Below are positions 47,498-56,435 of a stretch of 64,000 nucleotides of DNA, piece after piece (the first letter of the stretch is position 1; every line of letters starts with the position of its first letter). The notes under the pieces were generated by a model. That model was not told where the DNA came from. It ran no database searches and was given only the letters and a program-made list of their open reading frames with translations. The stretch spans positions 2,604,001-2,668,000 of the forward strand of contig OZ244043.1 in assembly GCA_965215215.1 (NCBI GenBank), in the 5' to 3' direction. The position numbers and the translations under genes are program-made. Origin of the DNA: CALDTK01 sp965215215 (GTDB lineage: Bacteria > Bacteroidota > Bacteroidia > Chitinophagales > Saprospiraceae).

Positions 47498-48517
47498 ATG
47501 CGTATTGCTGCCGCCATCCTGATTTTAATTGCCGTTTCGTCGATCGGATTCGTTGTTTACATCAATACCGCCACTCCCGTTGCGGGCGGTTCGAGCGCCG
47601 GCGGGACGGTCGATTCTCTGGCTGCCCCCGTGACGCCGGTACCGGAGCTGCGCGATCCGAGCGTCAAAGCGACCCCCGCATTGGGCGACGTGCCGACCCT
47701 GGCGAAGGCCCCGGCCGATGTGTACGACCCGAACGCGCTGCTCGCCGCTACGCTCGACAGCGTGCGCGCCGATTTCGCCCGCCACCTCGTCGACCGTGAG
47801 ATCGCCTTCCGCAAGATCCCCCGTCTGGGTTCCAAGGACAAGCGCGCGCTCAAGCGTTCGCGTAACGCAAAGCACGTCGAGTTCGCGAAGCGGCACGGCG
47901 TGAACGGCGACATCTCGGTCCACGAGCTGACCACCGGAGGGCTGTTGGTTCGGATGCCGGACACGACCGATTTGTACGTACTGCAGAACAACGCGGGCCT
48001 GTTGACGCCGAACGCCGTCGAGGTGGTCGAGTACATCTCGGAGCGTTTTCGCGAGGCGACCGCCGAAGCCGGACTGCCCCCTTACCGCCTCACGGTCTCG
48101 AGTACCTTCCGGAGTCCGGCCGACCAGAAGGCGTTGCGTCGGCGCAACACGAACGCGACGAGCGGTCAGTCGAGTCACGAGTTCGGAACCACGTTCGACC
48201 TGGCTTACCAGCGCTACGCCAGCGCGCCCGAGGGAGTGCTCGACTCCCTGGCGTTCGTGGTACCCGATTCGATTCCGGCCCCGGCCCGCGCGGAGCTAGC
48301 GCGCGAGCTCCAGGTAGCCGAACGCAGCTGGTCGGTGGAGGCCGCGGCGCGCTATCCGAGTCGGATGCAGGCCCTGCTCGGTCGGGTTATGATCGACCTG
48401 GAGGATGAGGGGGTGCTGCTCGTCGTACGCGAGTGGCGCCAGCCCTGCTTTCACGCTACGGTAGCTCAGTCTGCCCCCGCGTTCGCCAGCGGGCGCCCGG
48501 GGCGCAAGCACTCGTAG
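47498..48517 (+). CDS. DUF5715 family protein, M15-peptidase-like (paralogue 1)
   Basis: The 339-residue protein has an N-terminal membrane or signal helix (IAAAILILIAVSSIGFVVYI), a Pro/Ala-rich stretch, a basic block (LGSKDKRALKRSRNAKHVEF) and a C-terminal domain. That domain contains VSSTFRSPADQKALRRRN and SSHEFGTTFDLAY, then EWRQPCFHATV. The S-x-H-x2-G-x3-D pattern plus a late His matches the zinc-ligand layout of M15 D-Ala-D-Ala carboxypeptidases, so a peptidoglycan role is plausible. That is inference. A paralogue with the same motifs lies at 52942. A hairpin terminator follows. Confidence 0.82.
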   Translation: MRIAAAILILIAVSSIGFVVYINTATPVAGGSSAGGTVDSLAAPVTPVPELRDPSVKATPALGDVPTLAKAPADVYDPNALLAATLDSVRADFARHLVDREIAFRKIPRLGSKDKRALKRSRNAKHVEFAKRHGVNGDISVHELTTGGLLVRMPDTTDLYVLQNNAGLLTPNAVEVVEYISERFREATAEAGLPPYRLTVSSTFRSPADQKALRRRNTNATSGQSSHEFGTTFDLAYQRYASAPEGVLDSLAFVVPDSIPAPARAELARELQVAERSWSVEAAARYPSRMQALLGRVMIDLEDEGVLLVVREWRQPCFHATVAQSAPAFASGRPGRKHS

Positions 48518-48626
48518 TGGGCCGCTTCGGGGGGCCTACTGTACTGCGTCAGCGTTACTGTGTTCCAGAGGTCCGGCTTACGGCTCGGGCTACTCGGGGC
48601 AAGCGGCGCGCGTAGACCCAAACGAC

Positions 48627-48660
48627 GAGAGCAGCAGCGCTACGGGGCGCTGCTGCTCTC
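48627..48660. terminator. Perfect 14-bp hairpin between convergent genes
   Basis: The arms GAGAGCAGCAGCGC/GCGCTGCTGCTCTC enclose loop TACGGG, between the first DUF5715 gene and the convergent DUF1501 gene. No long U-tract is present. Confidence 0.65.
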
Positions 48661-48688
48661 AGTAAGTAGTCCTACGGAGAAGACCGCC

Positions 48689-50251
48689 TTACTGGCGTAT
48701 ACCGCGTACGAGTCGAATGACGGATCCCCGCTGAAGGCGGAAAATAACGGGTCCGCGCGGGTAATCGCGGGTATCGAGGCGTACGGACTGCTCGCCGGCG
48801 GGGAGTGTCATGTCGAATAGGTTCTCGACGTGGCGACCCGCGGAGTCGTAAGCGTTCAGGCTTACGCGGCCCCTTGCCCCGGTGGTGAAGGTGAGTTGCG
48901 ACCAATCGTCGAATGGGTTCGGGGAGAGACCGAGTCCGTCGGTGGTGACCGGTTCTTCGCCGCCGCGCTCGCCGATGGATTTGTCGACACAACCGCGGAT
49001 GATCGGAAGCCTGGTGTAATCGTCGTAGAGTAGTTCACGGACGTCGCTCGCGTCGAGGTTAAACCAATCCTCGAGGATGCTACCGTACACATCGCGGAAA
49101 TCGTACTGCATCGCCACACCCTCGCGATCGTCGATCGCTTTGTCGATGTAGGGGTTGGAACCCGTTACGCCGCCCTGCACGCAGGAGCCGAAAAGAAACA
49201 GCGGAGCCGCCGTCCCGTGGTCGGTGCCCCGGTTGCCGTTCGAACGGATCTGCCGTCCGAACTCCGAGTAGGTCATACCGACCACACGCTCCGTGAGGCC
49301 CTGGGCGTTGATGTCGGCCTGGAAGGCGGCGATCGCGTCGCCGACGAGCTGCAGGCGATTGGCGTGTGCACCCTTCGTGTGATCGCCGCTGTCGACTTGA
49401 TCGTCGTGCGTGTCGAAGCCACCGAGGGTAACGACGTAGAGGTTCGTGCGCAGCCCGCCCGAAATCATGCGAGCTACGTGGCTCAAACGCTCGGCGAGCT
49501 CGTTCTTGACCGGGTATTCGACGGTATTCGTACCCCGATCCGCGGCGGTCTTCACGGCGTTGCCGTAAGCGTTCGCCGCCGTGATGCTCTCGCGGATGAA
49601 ACTGAGTTCGCGCCCGTACGCCCGATCCGGGGTCGGGCCGGCACCGGAGTCGAGCAGCCCGGAAGAGCGCGAGGGGTTAGGTGTGGTGAAACCGAAGTTC
49701 TGACGGACGCCCTGGCAGGTTTCGCTAACGGAATAGCCGACGGTAACCGCGATCGGGTCGGGCCGGGCTGCGGAAGGGTAGCCCTTGGGGTAGCTGGGAT
49801 ATTGTTTGTCGAAGTTGCGCCCCATCCAACCTTGGGTCCACACGTCGTCGGCGGGGGAACCCGACTGCCAGATGTCCGTCGAACGGAAGTGACTGCGGTT
49901 TTGGTCCGGATAGCCCACGCTCTGAATGATGGCGAGCTTGCCTTGATCGTGGACTTCGGCCAGCCCGCGCAGGGCGGGGTGTAAGCCCCGGTTGGCGTCG
50001 ATATCGATGAGCTTGTTGCGCGGGATGGCGATGTTGCCACGCACCTCGTTGAGGTTGTCGAGCTGATCGAGTGGCACGACGGTGTTGAGTCCGTCGTTTC
50101 CGCCGGCGAGCTGAATGAGTACCAAGACCCGGTCAGTCGGGTTGACGGTGAGCGCGTGGGAGAGGGTTCGGGCGGAGAGTCCGATCGGTACCCCGCTCAG
50201 TACGGGAACGGCGGCGGCAGCGGAATTGACGAGGAAGTCGCGACGCTTCAT
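48689..50251 (-). CDS. DUF1501 protein with Tat signal and T9SS sorting domain
   Basis: The 520-residue protein starts MKRRDFLVNSAAAAVPVLSG, a twin-arginine signal. The DUF1501 core has VLIQLAGGNDGLNTVVP, the sulfatase-like hydrolase pattern VVTLGGFDTHDDQ, VVGMTYSEFGRQIRSNGNRGTDHGTAAPLFLFG and metal-type His/Asp residues. The final 80 residues look like a T9SS type A domain (LGLSPNPFDDWSQLTFTTGA, LNAYDSAGRHVENLFD, VIFRLQRGSVIRL). It forms an operon with the DUF1800 gene 75 bp upstream, a widespread pair of unknown function. Confidence 0.88.
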   Translation of the reverse strand: MKRRDFLVNSAAAAVPVLSGVPIGLSARTLSHALTVNPTDRVLVLIQLAGGNDGLNTVVPLDQLDNLNEVRGNIAIPRNKLIDIDANRGLHPALRGLAEVHDQGKLAIIQSVGYPDQNRSHFRSTDIWQSGSPADDVWTQGWMGRNFDKQYPSYPKGYPSAARPDPIAVTVGYSVSETCQGVRQNFGFTTPNPSRSSGLLDSGAGPTPDRAYGRELSFIRESITAANAYGNAVKTAADRGTNTVEYPVKNELAERLSHVARMISGGLRTNLYVVTLGGFDTHDDQVDSGDHTKGAHANRLQLVGDAIAAFQADINAQGLTERVVGMTYSEFGRQIRSNGNRGTDHGTAAPLFLFGSCVQGGVTGSNPYIDKAIDDREGVAMQYDFRDVYGSILEDWFNLDASDVRELLYDDYTRLPIIRGCVDKSIGERGGEEPVTTDGLGLSPNPFDDWSQLTFTTGARGRVSLNAYDSAGRHVENLFDMTLPAGEQSVRLDTRDYPRGPVIFRLQRGSVIRLVRGIRQ

Positions 50252-50326
50252 GCGGGAGAATTTGCTCCGGACGCTTGGGCCGGGGGAATACGGGAAAAAG
50301 GCGGGTGAGCTAGTGGGGGAAGAGGC

Positions 50327-51940
50327 TTAGTACAGGTGGAACTCGGCGCTGTTCATGATGGCGCTAACGAGGTTAGCGACTTTGTTACGGACGCTGCGCG
50401 CGATCATCTTGTCCCCCGGATTACGGAGGTAGTTGCCGTATTCGGCCGTCCACTCGAAGTCCGGTAGGCCGGGGATGAGTACGTTCTTCAACCCTTCCAA
50501 CTGCTCCGGCGTGAGGGCCTCGTAGATGAGCCGGCAGCTGATCCGCTGTACGAGCTTGTTCGGGTCTTCGGCGTCCGGAATGCTCCCGACGAAGGCGAGC
50601 AGGTCCGGAACCTGCTGATCGTAATCCCGACTGTCGAACCCATTGGTAGTCGCCTGCTTAACGATTTTGGCGCGTTCGGTAATCGTACTGGCGTTGATCC
50701 AGATTCGGTTGTACTGCGGGGCCTGGTAGTAGGCTTTCCAACCCGCTACACTCGGTGCCACACCGATGTCCTGTTCGAGTCGCTTGGTGCTGTAGTCGAT
50801 CTTGCGGGCAAACCAGTAGAGGGTCCTGTTGTCTTTAGGCAGATCGTGGCCCAGGCAACGGAACGTATCGATCTGGAATTCGAGCGGGCTTTTGATTAGG
50901 CCCGTGCGATTGACGCGCGCGAAAAAATGCTCGCTCTCCAACAACGTCCGCAGAACCGGCTTAACGTTGAAGTCGTTTTCGCGCAGCATCGCCCCTAAAG
51001 GCTTGATGATGTCGCGCTCTATCGCGGGTGTGATCTTGTGGTAGACGAAGTAGCGGTAGAGCTTACGGCACAGGTAATCCCCGATCCGGGAATTCTTGAA
51101 AATCGTATTGATAACAATCTTGTACTCGTCGGCACCGGCATCCTTGATCACGGTGTTCCCGAAGTAACCGCTCAGCTGCTTGTCCGTATCGTCGTGAAAT
51201 TTGGGATCGAACTCCGAGCCCGGCATCACGCCGGGTACCTTCGAGTGGATATCCCGCAACCGCCAGCCGGTTAGAGCGCGGGCGAAAGCGCGAATGTCGT
51301 CTTCGGTGAAGTTGCCGTAATCCCCCTCTTCCCCCTGCTCGCCTTTACCGAGCGTAAAGAGTTCGAGGAGCTCGCGGGCGTAATTTTCGTTCGGACTGTA
51401 ACCAACGCTCTTGTCACCGTTGAGGAACCGAAGCATAACCGGCTCGACGGTGACCTCCGTAATGAGCTTACGGAAGTTGCCGATCGTGTGGCGGCGTAGT
51501 GTCGCTAGGTAGTTATAGTAAGCCCGCTGGTCGAACTCGCGAACCGCGGAGAAGTGATTCTTCCAGAACAGCGACATCTTCGCCGCGATGGTGGAATCCT
51601 CGGCGAGGTACATGAGCATTTGGTAGGCCCGGATGCTGTCGTCGCGGTAGTTGTCACCGTCGACGTGCGGCGCCTTGGCCCAAGACTTCCCGATAGGAAC
51701 GTAGGGATCGTCCTCGGATTCGGTGTTGAGCGGCTCGCCTAGATCGGGCGGTGGGGCTAGAAGTCCGTCGAGCGTAGCGCTGAGCCCGGCCTTCGAGGCA
51801 GCCTGGGCTTCCTCGTAGCGCACACCGTAACGGGTGCGCCTGAGCAGGTAGAAAGCATCATCCGGATCAAACGTGCCGCGGTAAGGTGCGAGCTCGTCGA
51901 CCGTGTAGGCAGACGAGGAGAAAGTAGGTGTTGTTATCAT
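50327..51940 (-). CDS. DUF1800 family protein
   Basis: The 537-residue protein matches DUF1800: DDAFYLLRRTRYGVRYEEAQAA near the start, LFWKNHFSAVREF, NYLATLRRHTIGNFRKLITEVTVEPVMLRFLNGDKS, NENYARELLELFTLGKG, and FARALTGWRL. The SPLEFQIDTFRCLGHD and NPGDKMIARSVRN regions are nearer the end. No obvious signal peptide is present. It is co-oriented with, and precedes, the DUF1501 gene. Its role is unknown. Confidence 0.92.
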   Translation of the reverse strand: MITTPTFSSSAYTVDELAPYRGTFDPDDAFYLLRRTRYGVRYEEAQAASKAGLSATLDGLLAPPPDLGEPLNTESEDDPYVPIGKSWAKAPHVDGDNYRDDSIRAYQMLMYLAEDSTIAAKMSLFWKNHFSAVREFDQRAYYNYLATLRRHTIGNFRKLITEVTVEPVMLRFLNGDKSVGYSPNENYARELLELFTLGKGEQGEEGDYGNFTEDDIRAFARALTGWRLRDIHSKVPGVMPGSEFDPKFHDDTDKQLSGYFGNTVIKDAGADEYKIVINTIFKNSRIGDYLCRKLYRYFVYHKITPAIERDIIKPLGAMLRENDFNVKPVLRTLLESEHFFARVNRTGLIKSPLEFQIDTFRCLGHDLPKDNRTLYWFARKIDYSTKRLEQDIGVAPSVAGWKAYYQAPQYNRIWINASTITERAKIVKQATTNGFDSRDYDQQVPDLLAFVGSIPDAEDPNKLVQRISCRLIYEALTPEQLEGLKNVLIPGLPDFEWTAEYGNYLRNPGDKMIARSVRNKVANLVSAIMNSAEFHLY

Positions 51941-52941
51941 GAAAGTCTACTTCAACTTGAAAAGACCGGCGAACCAAGTATACAATAATTCGTTGAAATC
52001 AAACAAATATTAATTATCTATAATAATGAGGACCCTAAGGAGTTTGCAAACAATTTGTTACACCAGTCGTATGCCTGTATTTATAAATTATCAATAATTC
52101 ACCTGTCCAATGACACGCTAGTATACGCGAAAACAAATCGAAGTCCAGAGGGGAAGATTTCTACACTTCGTTAACCGCGCCTTCACGACAACGTACGCTT
52201 TAGGTACGGGTCAAGAGGCAGTGAGGGTTGTCCGCGGTTTGTAAGTGAAATGCAAGATCAAAATTTACGTTGACGCTCCGCCGATACACGTAAATCGAGT
52301 GTTTACGTGTATTCTGGGGCTTATTGTCGTTCGGACGGGAAGGGGGTGAACGGGAGGCCAGTGTAGATACATGGTTTTAAATCATATTCGTTAATGCTTG
52401 TTAGTGTCATAGTTACGCTATCGACGTGTTGTATTTTTACGGGTTCGCGAAAGCATTACCGAGCTTCTGAGCCTTATATACTACGCGTTTGCTTAAACTA
52501 ACTATGCAAAAAAAAGCTACACGGCACCGGTCGGTCCGTAAAGGCACGCCGTGGTTCTAGACTCGGTGGTCCAAGCCAAAATCGCATACGGATTAAGTTC
52601 TATGCGTTACGCCTATTCAATTGAGAATCCCCGTTCGGCGTACTTAAATTTCGTTTGAAAAGACTCAACTCCCGAGCGAACGTCGTCCGCAATCCGGGCG
52701 AGCGACTCACATGTATGATTTTTACAATATCTGTGCCGGGTCGCCGCTAACCCTCCCCTCGGCACCCACGATCGGGTCAGTTTCGGGGTTAACGATCTCA
52801 CAAGGCGCACCGGAGTGGTCCGCCGGACCCAAACGATCTCCATCCCCGTAGCGTCGATGCGCGCCCGCTTATCCGTCCCGCCGGAAGCAATTTCCGAAAC
52901 CTACTCGGGCCGACCGGCAGAGTATTTGTAGGCCCTTCTGC
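51941..52941. other. 1-kb AT-rich intergenic region
   Basis: This is the longest gene-free stretch in the window and is visibly AT-rich from 51950 to about 52500, unlike its GC-rich surroundings. It holds runs such as AATATTAATTATCTATAATAA near 52008, a perfect 11-bp-arm palindrome at 52284-52312, and no credible gene. A 76-codon frame at 52613-52843 on the minus strand has no recognisable features. It may contain promoters for the divergent DUF1800 and second DUF5715 genes. Confidence 0.6.
52284..52312. promoter_or_regulatory. Operator-like palindrome
   Basis: ATACACGTAAA and TTTACGTGTAT are perfect inverted 11-bp arms separated by TCGAGTG. This is the size and symmetry of a dimeric regulator site, but no regulator can be assigned. 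Confidence 0.4.
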
Positions 52942-53814
52942 GTGCGCGTGATTTTGTTCGTTCTATCCGTAGGCTTTGCCCTCTCCTTCGTGTATCCCTG
53001 GGCCGCGGAGGCCCCCGAGCGTGAGCTCTCCTCCTTCTACGTACCTACCGTTTCGCAAGTCTCCCTCGATAGCTTCGAACTCGCCTTCCGGCAACACCTG
53101 GTTCGGCGCGGACTTCGGTACAGCCGGGTCAGGCGCCTCTCCTCGCGGGAGAAGCGTCTGCTGCGGCGCAGCCGGAACGATCGCCACTTGGAGCTCGCCG
53201 CCCGTATCGGGCACCACCACGAAGCCGAGCCCGCCGTTTTGCAGCAGCAAGGCGTCCTCACCGAGTTGGCACGGGAGACGCCGTACTACACGATCTACGA
53301 TAACCCCGGGGTACTCACGCCCGACGCTGCCGCCGCGCTCGACCTGATCGGCGCGGAATTTCAAGTAAAGCTCATCGAGGCCGGGCTAGCGCCAGCCAAA
53401 TTCACGATATCGAGCACGTACCGTTCGGCCGCCTACCAGAAACGCCTGCGGCGACGCAACCGCAATGCGACCCGCGGGACCTCCAGTCACGAGTTCGGGA
53501 CGACCTTCGACCTGGCGTACCACAGGTACGCAGCGGCCGCACCGGGTACCGCGGACCCCGGGCGGTACCGGGTGCCGACCCACTTGTCGTCGGTTACGCG
53601 CCGACTGCTCGACGCGCGGTTTGCGGCCCGGGAGCGTGCCTGGGCGGGTAAGCGGCAGAGCCGACACCTCAGTCGGATGGAGGCGCTGCTCGGGCGCGCG
53701 CTCATCGCGCTGGAGGACGAGGGGAGGTTGATCGCGCTGCGCGAATGGCGTCAGCCCTGCTTCCACATTACCGTAGCGGAGAAGCTGGCCGAAAAAAGCC
53801 CGGCAACCACGTAG
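52942..53814 (+). CDS. DUF5715 family protein, M15-peptidase-like (paralogue 2)
   Basis: The 290-residue protein starts at GTG with a signal helix (VILFVLSVGFALSFVYPWAAEA). It shares with the 47498 gene the basic block (LSSREKRLLRRSRNDRHLEL), ISSTYRSAAYQKRLRRRN, SSHEFGTTFDLAYHRYA and EWRQPCFHITV, so the two are clear paralogues. The M15-like ligand pattern is intact in both. A GTG two codons later is an alternative start. Confidence 0.82.
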   Translation: MRVILFVLSVGFALSFVYPWAAEAPERELSSFYVPTVSQVSLDSFELAFRQHLVRRGLRYSRVRRLSSREKRLLRRSRNDRHLELAARIGHHHEAEPAVLQQQGVLTELARETPYYTIYDNPGVLTPDAAAALDLIGAEFQVKLIEAGLAPAKFTISSTYRSAAYQKRLRRRNRNATRGTSSHEFGTTFDLAYHRYAAAAPGTADPGRYRVPTHLSSVTRRLLDARFAARERAWAGKRQSRHLSRMEALLGRALIALEDEGRLIALREWRQPCFHITVAEKLAEKSPATT

Positions 53815-53849
53815 GCGCCGGGACTCAAAAGAAATTCGTGTTCGTGGGC

Positions 53850-54311
53850 CTACATGCCTTCGAGCTCGGCCCCCGAACTCTCGAGCGCGGTACCTAGCTG
53901 CTCGAGGGAAGCGTCCGATGCGCCGGCCTCTTTGGTGGCCACGCCCAGCTTCGAGAGGGTCGCACCCACGGCCTTACCGTCGATGGTCGACGCGGAGAGT
54001 TGGGTTTTGAGGGTACGGAGATCGGTCTGGATGGCCGATCCGCCGGGCACGCCGTCGAGTTTGCCGATCCAGGCGTCGATGTTGGCGATCGCGTCCTCCG
54101 GGGAGAGGTTGGTGAGGCCGCCGGCGGAGGTGGCGGCTTCGAGGGTGGCGTCGGCGGTCACGTCCGCGGCACCTGCGACGTCGGAGGCGCGGTCGCTCAC
54201 GTCGTCACTCATCTCCGTGGCGGCGTCGGAGGTGTCCGAGGTGGTGTTCTTGGTGGTGTTGCAGGCAACGAGGCTGCCGGCGAAAAGGGTGGCGAAAAGG
54301 ATGCGGGTCAT
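53850..54311 (-). CDS. Predicted lipoprotein, unknown function
   Basis: The 153-residue protein has a lipoprotein signal (MTRILFATLFAGSLVAC, Cys 17). A Thr/Ser/Asp-rich low-complexity region follows (NTTSDTSDAATEMSDDVSDRAS), then a helical domain with short Leu/Ala heptads (ALSKLGVATKEAGASDASLEQLG-like). No family was recognised. It lies downstream of nadE on the same strand. Confidence 0.65.
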   Translation of the reverse strand: MTRILFATLFAGSLVACNTTKNTTSDTSDAATEMSDDVSDRASDVAGAADVTADATLEAATSAGGLTNLSPEDAIANIDAWIGKLDGVPGGSAIQTDLRTLKTQLSASTIDGKAVGATLSKLGVATKEAGASDASLEQLGTALESSGAELEGM

Positions 54312-54374
54312 GGGGTTTAGTTTGAGTTCATTAGCCTAACCCCGTTTGCCCAATCCTGTTCGTACCGGCCGCGG

Positions 54375-56381
54375 CTACGCCTCGGGCACGTTCGCCCGTA
54401 ACTCGGCGAGCCAAACTTCCGCCCCCGCGTCACTCGGCGCGCGCCAGTCGCCGCGCGGACTCAGGCTTCCCCCCGAACCGACCTTCGGTCCGTTCGGCAC
54501 CGCCGAGCGCTTGAACTGACTGATCCGGAAGAACCGCCAGCAGAACACCTCGAGCCACTTGCGGATCGTGGCCAGGTCGTACTTCTCGCCCCAAGCGTGC
54601 AGGCTCAAATAAGCCACCTTACTCGGCCGCGAGCCGTAGCGCGTCGTGTAGAACGTATTGAAGTCCTGCAGCTCGTAGGGGCCTATCTTCTCCTCGGTCC
54701 GCTGCGCGGGCTGTCCGCTTTCGCTAAAACCGGGGACCAATTCCGGGGAGATCTCGGTGGCCACGATATCTCGGAGCGTCGCGCTCGCTCCCTCGCCGAA
54801 CTCGCCGGTATCGGCCACCCAGCGGATGAGGTGCTGGATAAGCGTTTTGGGCACGGAGGCATTAACGTTGTAGTGGCTCATGTGGTCGCCCACCCCGTAG
54901 GTCGCCCAGCCGAGGGCGAGCTCGGAGAGATCGCCCGTACCGAGCACCATAGCGCCGTGGTGGTTGGCGAGTCGAAACAAGTGACTCGTCCGTTCGCCCG
55001 CCTGCACGTTCTCGAAGGTGACGTCGTACTGCTCTGTGCCGGTGGAGTAGGGGTGGCCGATGTCGCGCAGCATCTGCTCGCTCGAGGGGCGGATGTCGAT
55101 CTCGGAGGCGCTCACCCCGAGGGCGTGCATCAACCTCCAGGCGTTGGATTTGGTGCCTTCGCTCGTGGCGAAGCCGGGCATCGTGTAGGCGAGCACGTTG
55201 GTGCGCGGCAGCCCTAGCCGATCCATGGTTTTCGCGGCGACGATGAGGGCCTGCGTGCTGTCGAGCCCGCCGGAGACCCCGATCACGAGCTTGTGGATCC
55301 CGGTCGCCGAGAGGCGTTTGGCCAAACCGGCCACCTGGATGTTGTAGGCCTCGTAGCAGCGTTCGTGGCGCCGGGCGGGGTCGCTCGGTACGTAGGGGAA
55401 CCGCTCCACGTGTCGGGCGAGCGCGACGGGTTTTAGCGGCAGCGGGAGGGAGAGGGAGACCCGCCGAATCTTTCCAACCCGCCCGCGGTGTGCCCCCGCG
55501 GTGTCGTTGAAGCTGGTGAGGCGCATGCGCTCCTGCGCGAGGCGTTCGAGGTCGATGTCGCCGAAGATGAGCTGCTCTTCCGACGAAAACCGCTCGCTCT
55601 CGGCGAGCAGCTCGCCGTTCTCGTACACCATCGCGTGGCCGTCCCAAGCGAGGTCGGTGGTGGATTCGCCCGCTCCGGCGGCGGCGTAGCAGTAGGCGGC
55701 GAGGCACTTCGCGCTCTGTTGGGCGCAGAGGGCGCGGCGGTATTCGGCCTTGCCGACGGTGATGTTGGAGGCCGAGAGGTTGAGCAGCACCGTGGCCCCG
55801 CCGAGGGCGGCGTAGGTACTGGGGGGGATGGGCGTCCAGACGTCCTCGCAGATCTCGAGGTGGAAGGTGAAGTCGGGGATTTCGCGCAGGACGTACACGA
55901 CGTCGTTGCCGAAGGGTACCGTCTCGCCGAGGAGTTCTACTTCCGTAAAAACGGCGTCCCGCCCGCTGGTGAACTGTCGCTTCTCGTAGAATTCGCGGTA
56001 GTTGGGTAGGTAGGTCTTCGGCGTTACGCCGCGCACCCTACCCTGGGCGACGACGACGCCGCAGTTGTAGAGGGCGCCGCGGAACCGCAGGGGGAGGCCG
56101 ACGACGAGGGCGCAGCTCAGCGCGTGGCTGGCCTCGACGACCGCCCGCAGCGCCGCCAGCGCCGCATCGAGCAGGGCGTCCTGGTGAAAGAGGTCTTCGT
56201 TGGTGTAGGCCGAGAGCCCGAGCTCCGGGAAAAGGGCGAGCACCGCGCCCCGCTCGGAAGCCTCGCGAGCGAGACCTAGAGTTTGATCGACATTGAAGCT
56301 CGGATCGGCGACGCGCACGTGCGGGACCCCGACGGCGACGCGGGCGAAGCCGTGGGTGTATAAGGAGTGGAAGTTGGCCAT
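54375..56381 (-). CDS. nadE: Glutamine-hydrolysing NAD(+) synthase
   Basis: The 668-residue enzyme fuses an N-terminal nitrilase-type glutaminase to a C-terminal ammonia-dependent synthetase. The glutaminase has Glu in LFPELGLSAYTNED (about 52), Lys near PKTYLPNYREFYEKRQF (about 120) and Cys in LEICEDVW (about 178). The synthetase has P-loop GVSGGLDSTQA (about 365), GTGDLSELALGW and the KRSAVPNGPKVGSGGSLSPRGDWRAPSD C-terminus. It makes NAD from NaAD, ATP and glutamine. Two dispersed motif copies, including one exact 15-mer, lie in the gene. Confidence 0.96.
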   Translation of the reverse strand: MANFHSLYTHGFARVAVGVPHVRVADPSFNVDQTLGLAREASERGAVLALFPELGLSAYTNEDLFHQDALLDAALAALRAVVEASHALSCALVVGLPLRFRGALYNCGVVVAQGRVRGVTPKTYLPNYREFYEKRQFTSGRDAVFTEVELLGETVPFGNDVVYVLREIPDFTFHLEICEDVWTPIPPSTYAALGGATVLLNLSASNITVGKAEYRRALCAQQSAKCLAAYCYAAAGAGESTTDLAWDGHAMVYENGELLAESERFSSEEQLIFGDIDLERLAQERMRLTSFNDTAGAHRGRVGKIRRVSLSLPLPLKPVALARHVERFPYVPSDPARRHERCYEAYNIQVAGLAKRLSATGIHKLVIGVSGGLDSTQALIVAAKTMDRLGLPRTNVLAYTMPGFATSEGTKSNAWRLMHALGVSASEIDIRPSSEQMLRDIGHPYSTGTEQYDVTFENVQAGERTSHLFRLANHHGAMVLGTGDLSELALGWATYGVGDHMSHYNVNASVPKTLIQHLIRWVADTGEFGEGASATLRDIVATEISPELVPGFSESGQPAQRTEEKIGPYELQDFNTFYTTRYGSRPSKVAYLSLHAWGEKYDLATIRKWLEVFCWRFFRISQFKRSAVPNGPKVGSGGSLSPRGDWRAPSDAGAEVWLAELRANVPEA
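54716..54730 (-). repeat. Dispersed motif, exact 15-mer
   Basis: GTTTTAGCGAAAGCG, coding strand of nadE, read as FSES in a region before the GPYELQDF motif. Confidence 0.85.
55430..55444 (+). repeat. Dispersed motif, AGC form, loop GGCA
   Basis: GTTTTAGCGGCAGCG, antisense in nadE, read there as LPLK. Confidence 0.65.
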
Positions 56382-56435
56382 ACTTGCTTGCCGGGAAGGT
56401 AAGCGCGGCGATCCCCCGGTACGGGGGGGGGAAGC

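Noticed and set aside
52613..52843. A 76-codon minus-strand frame in the AT-rich gap
   Set aside because: It has no recognisable motif, no clear start context and a composition unlike neighbouring genes.
51941..52941. Possible replication origin in the AT-rich region
   Set aside because: No cluster of DnaA boxes or adjacent dnaA/dnaN genes was seen.
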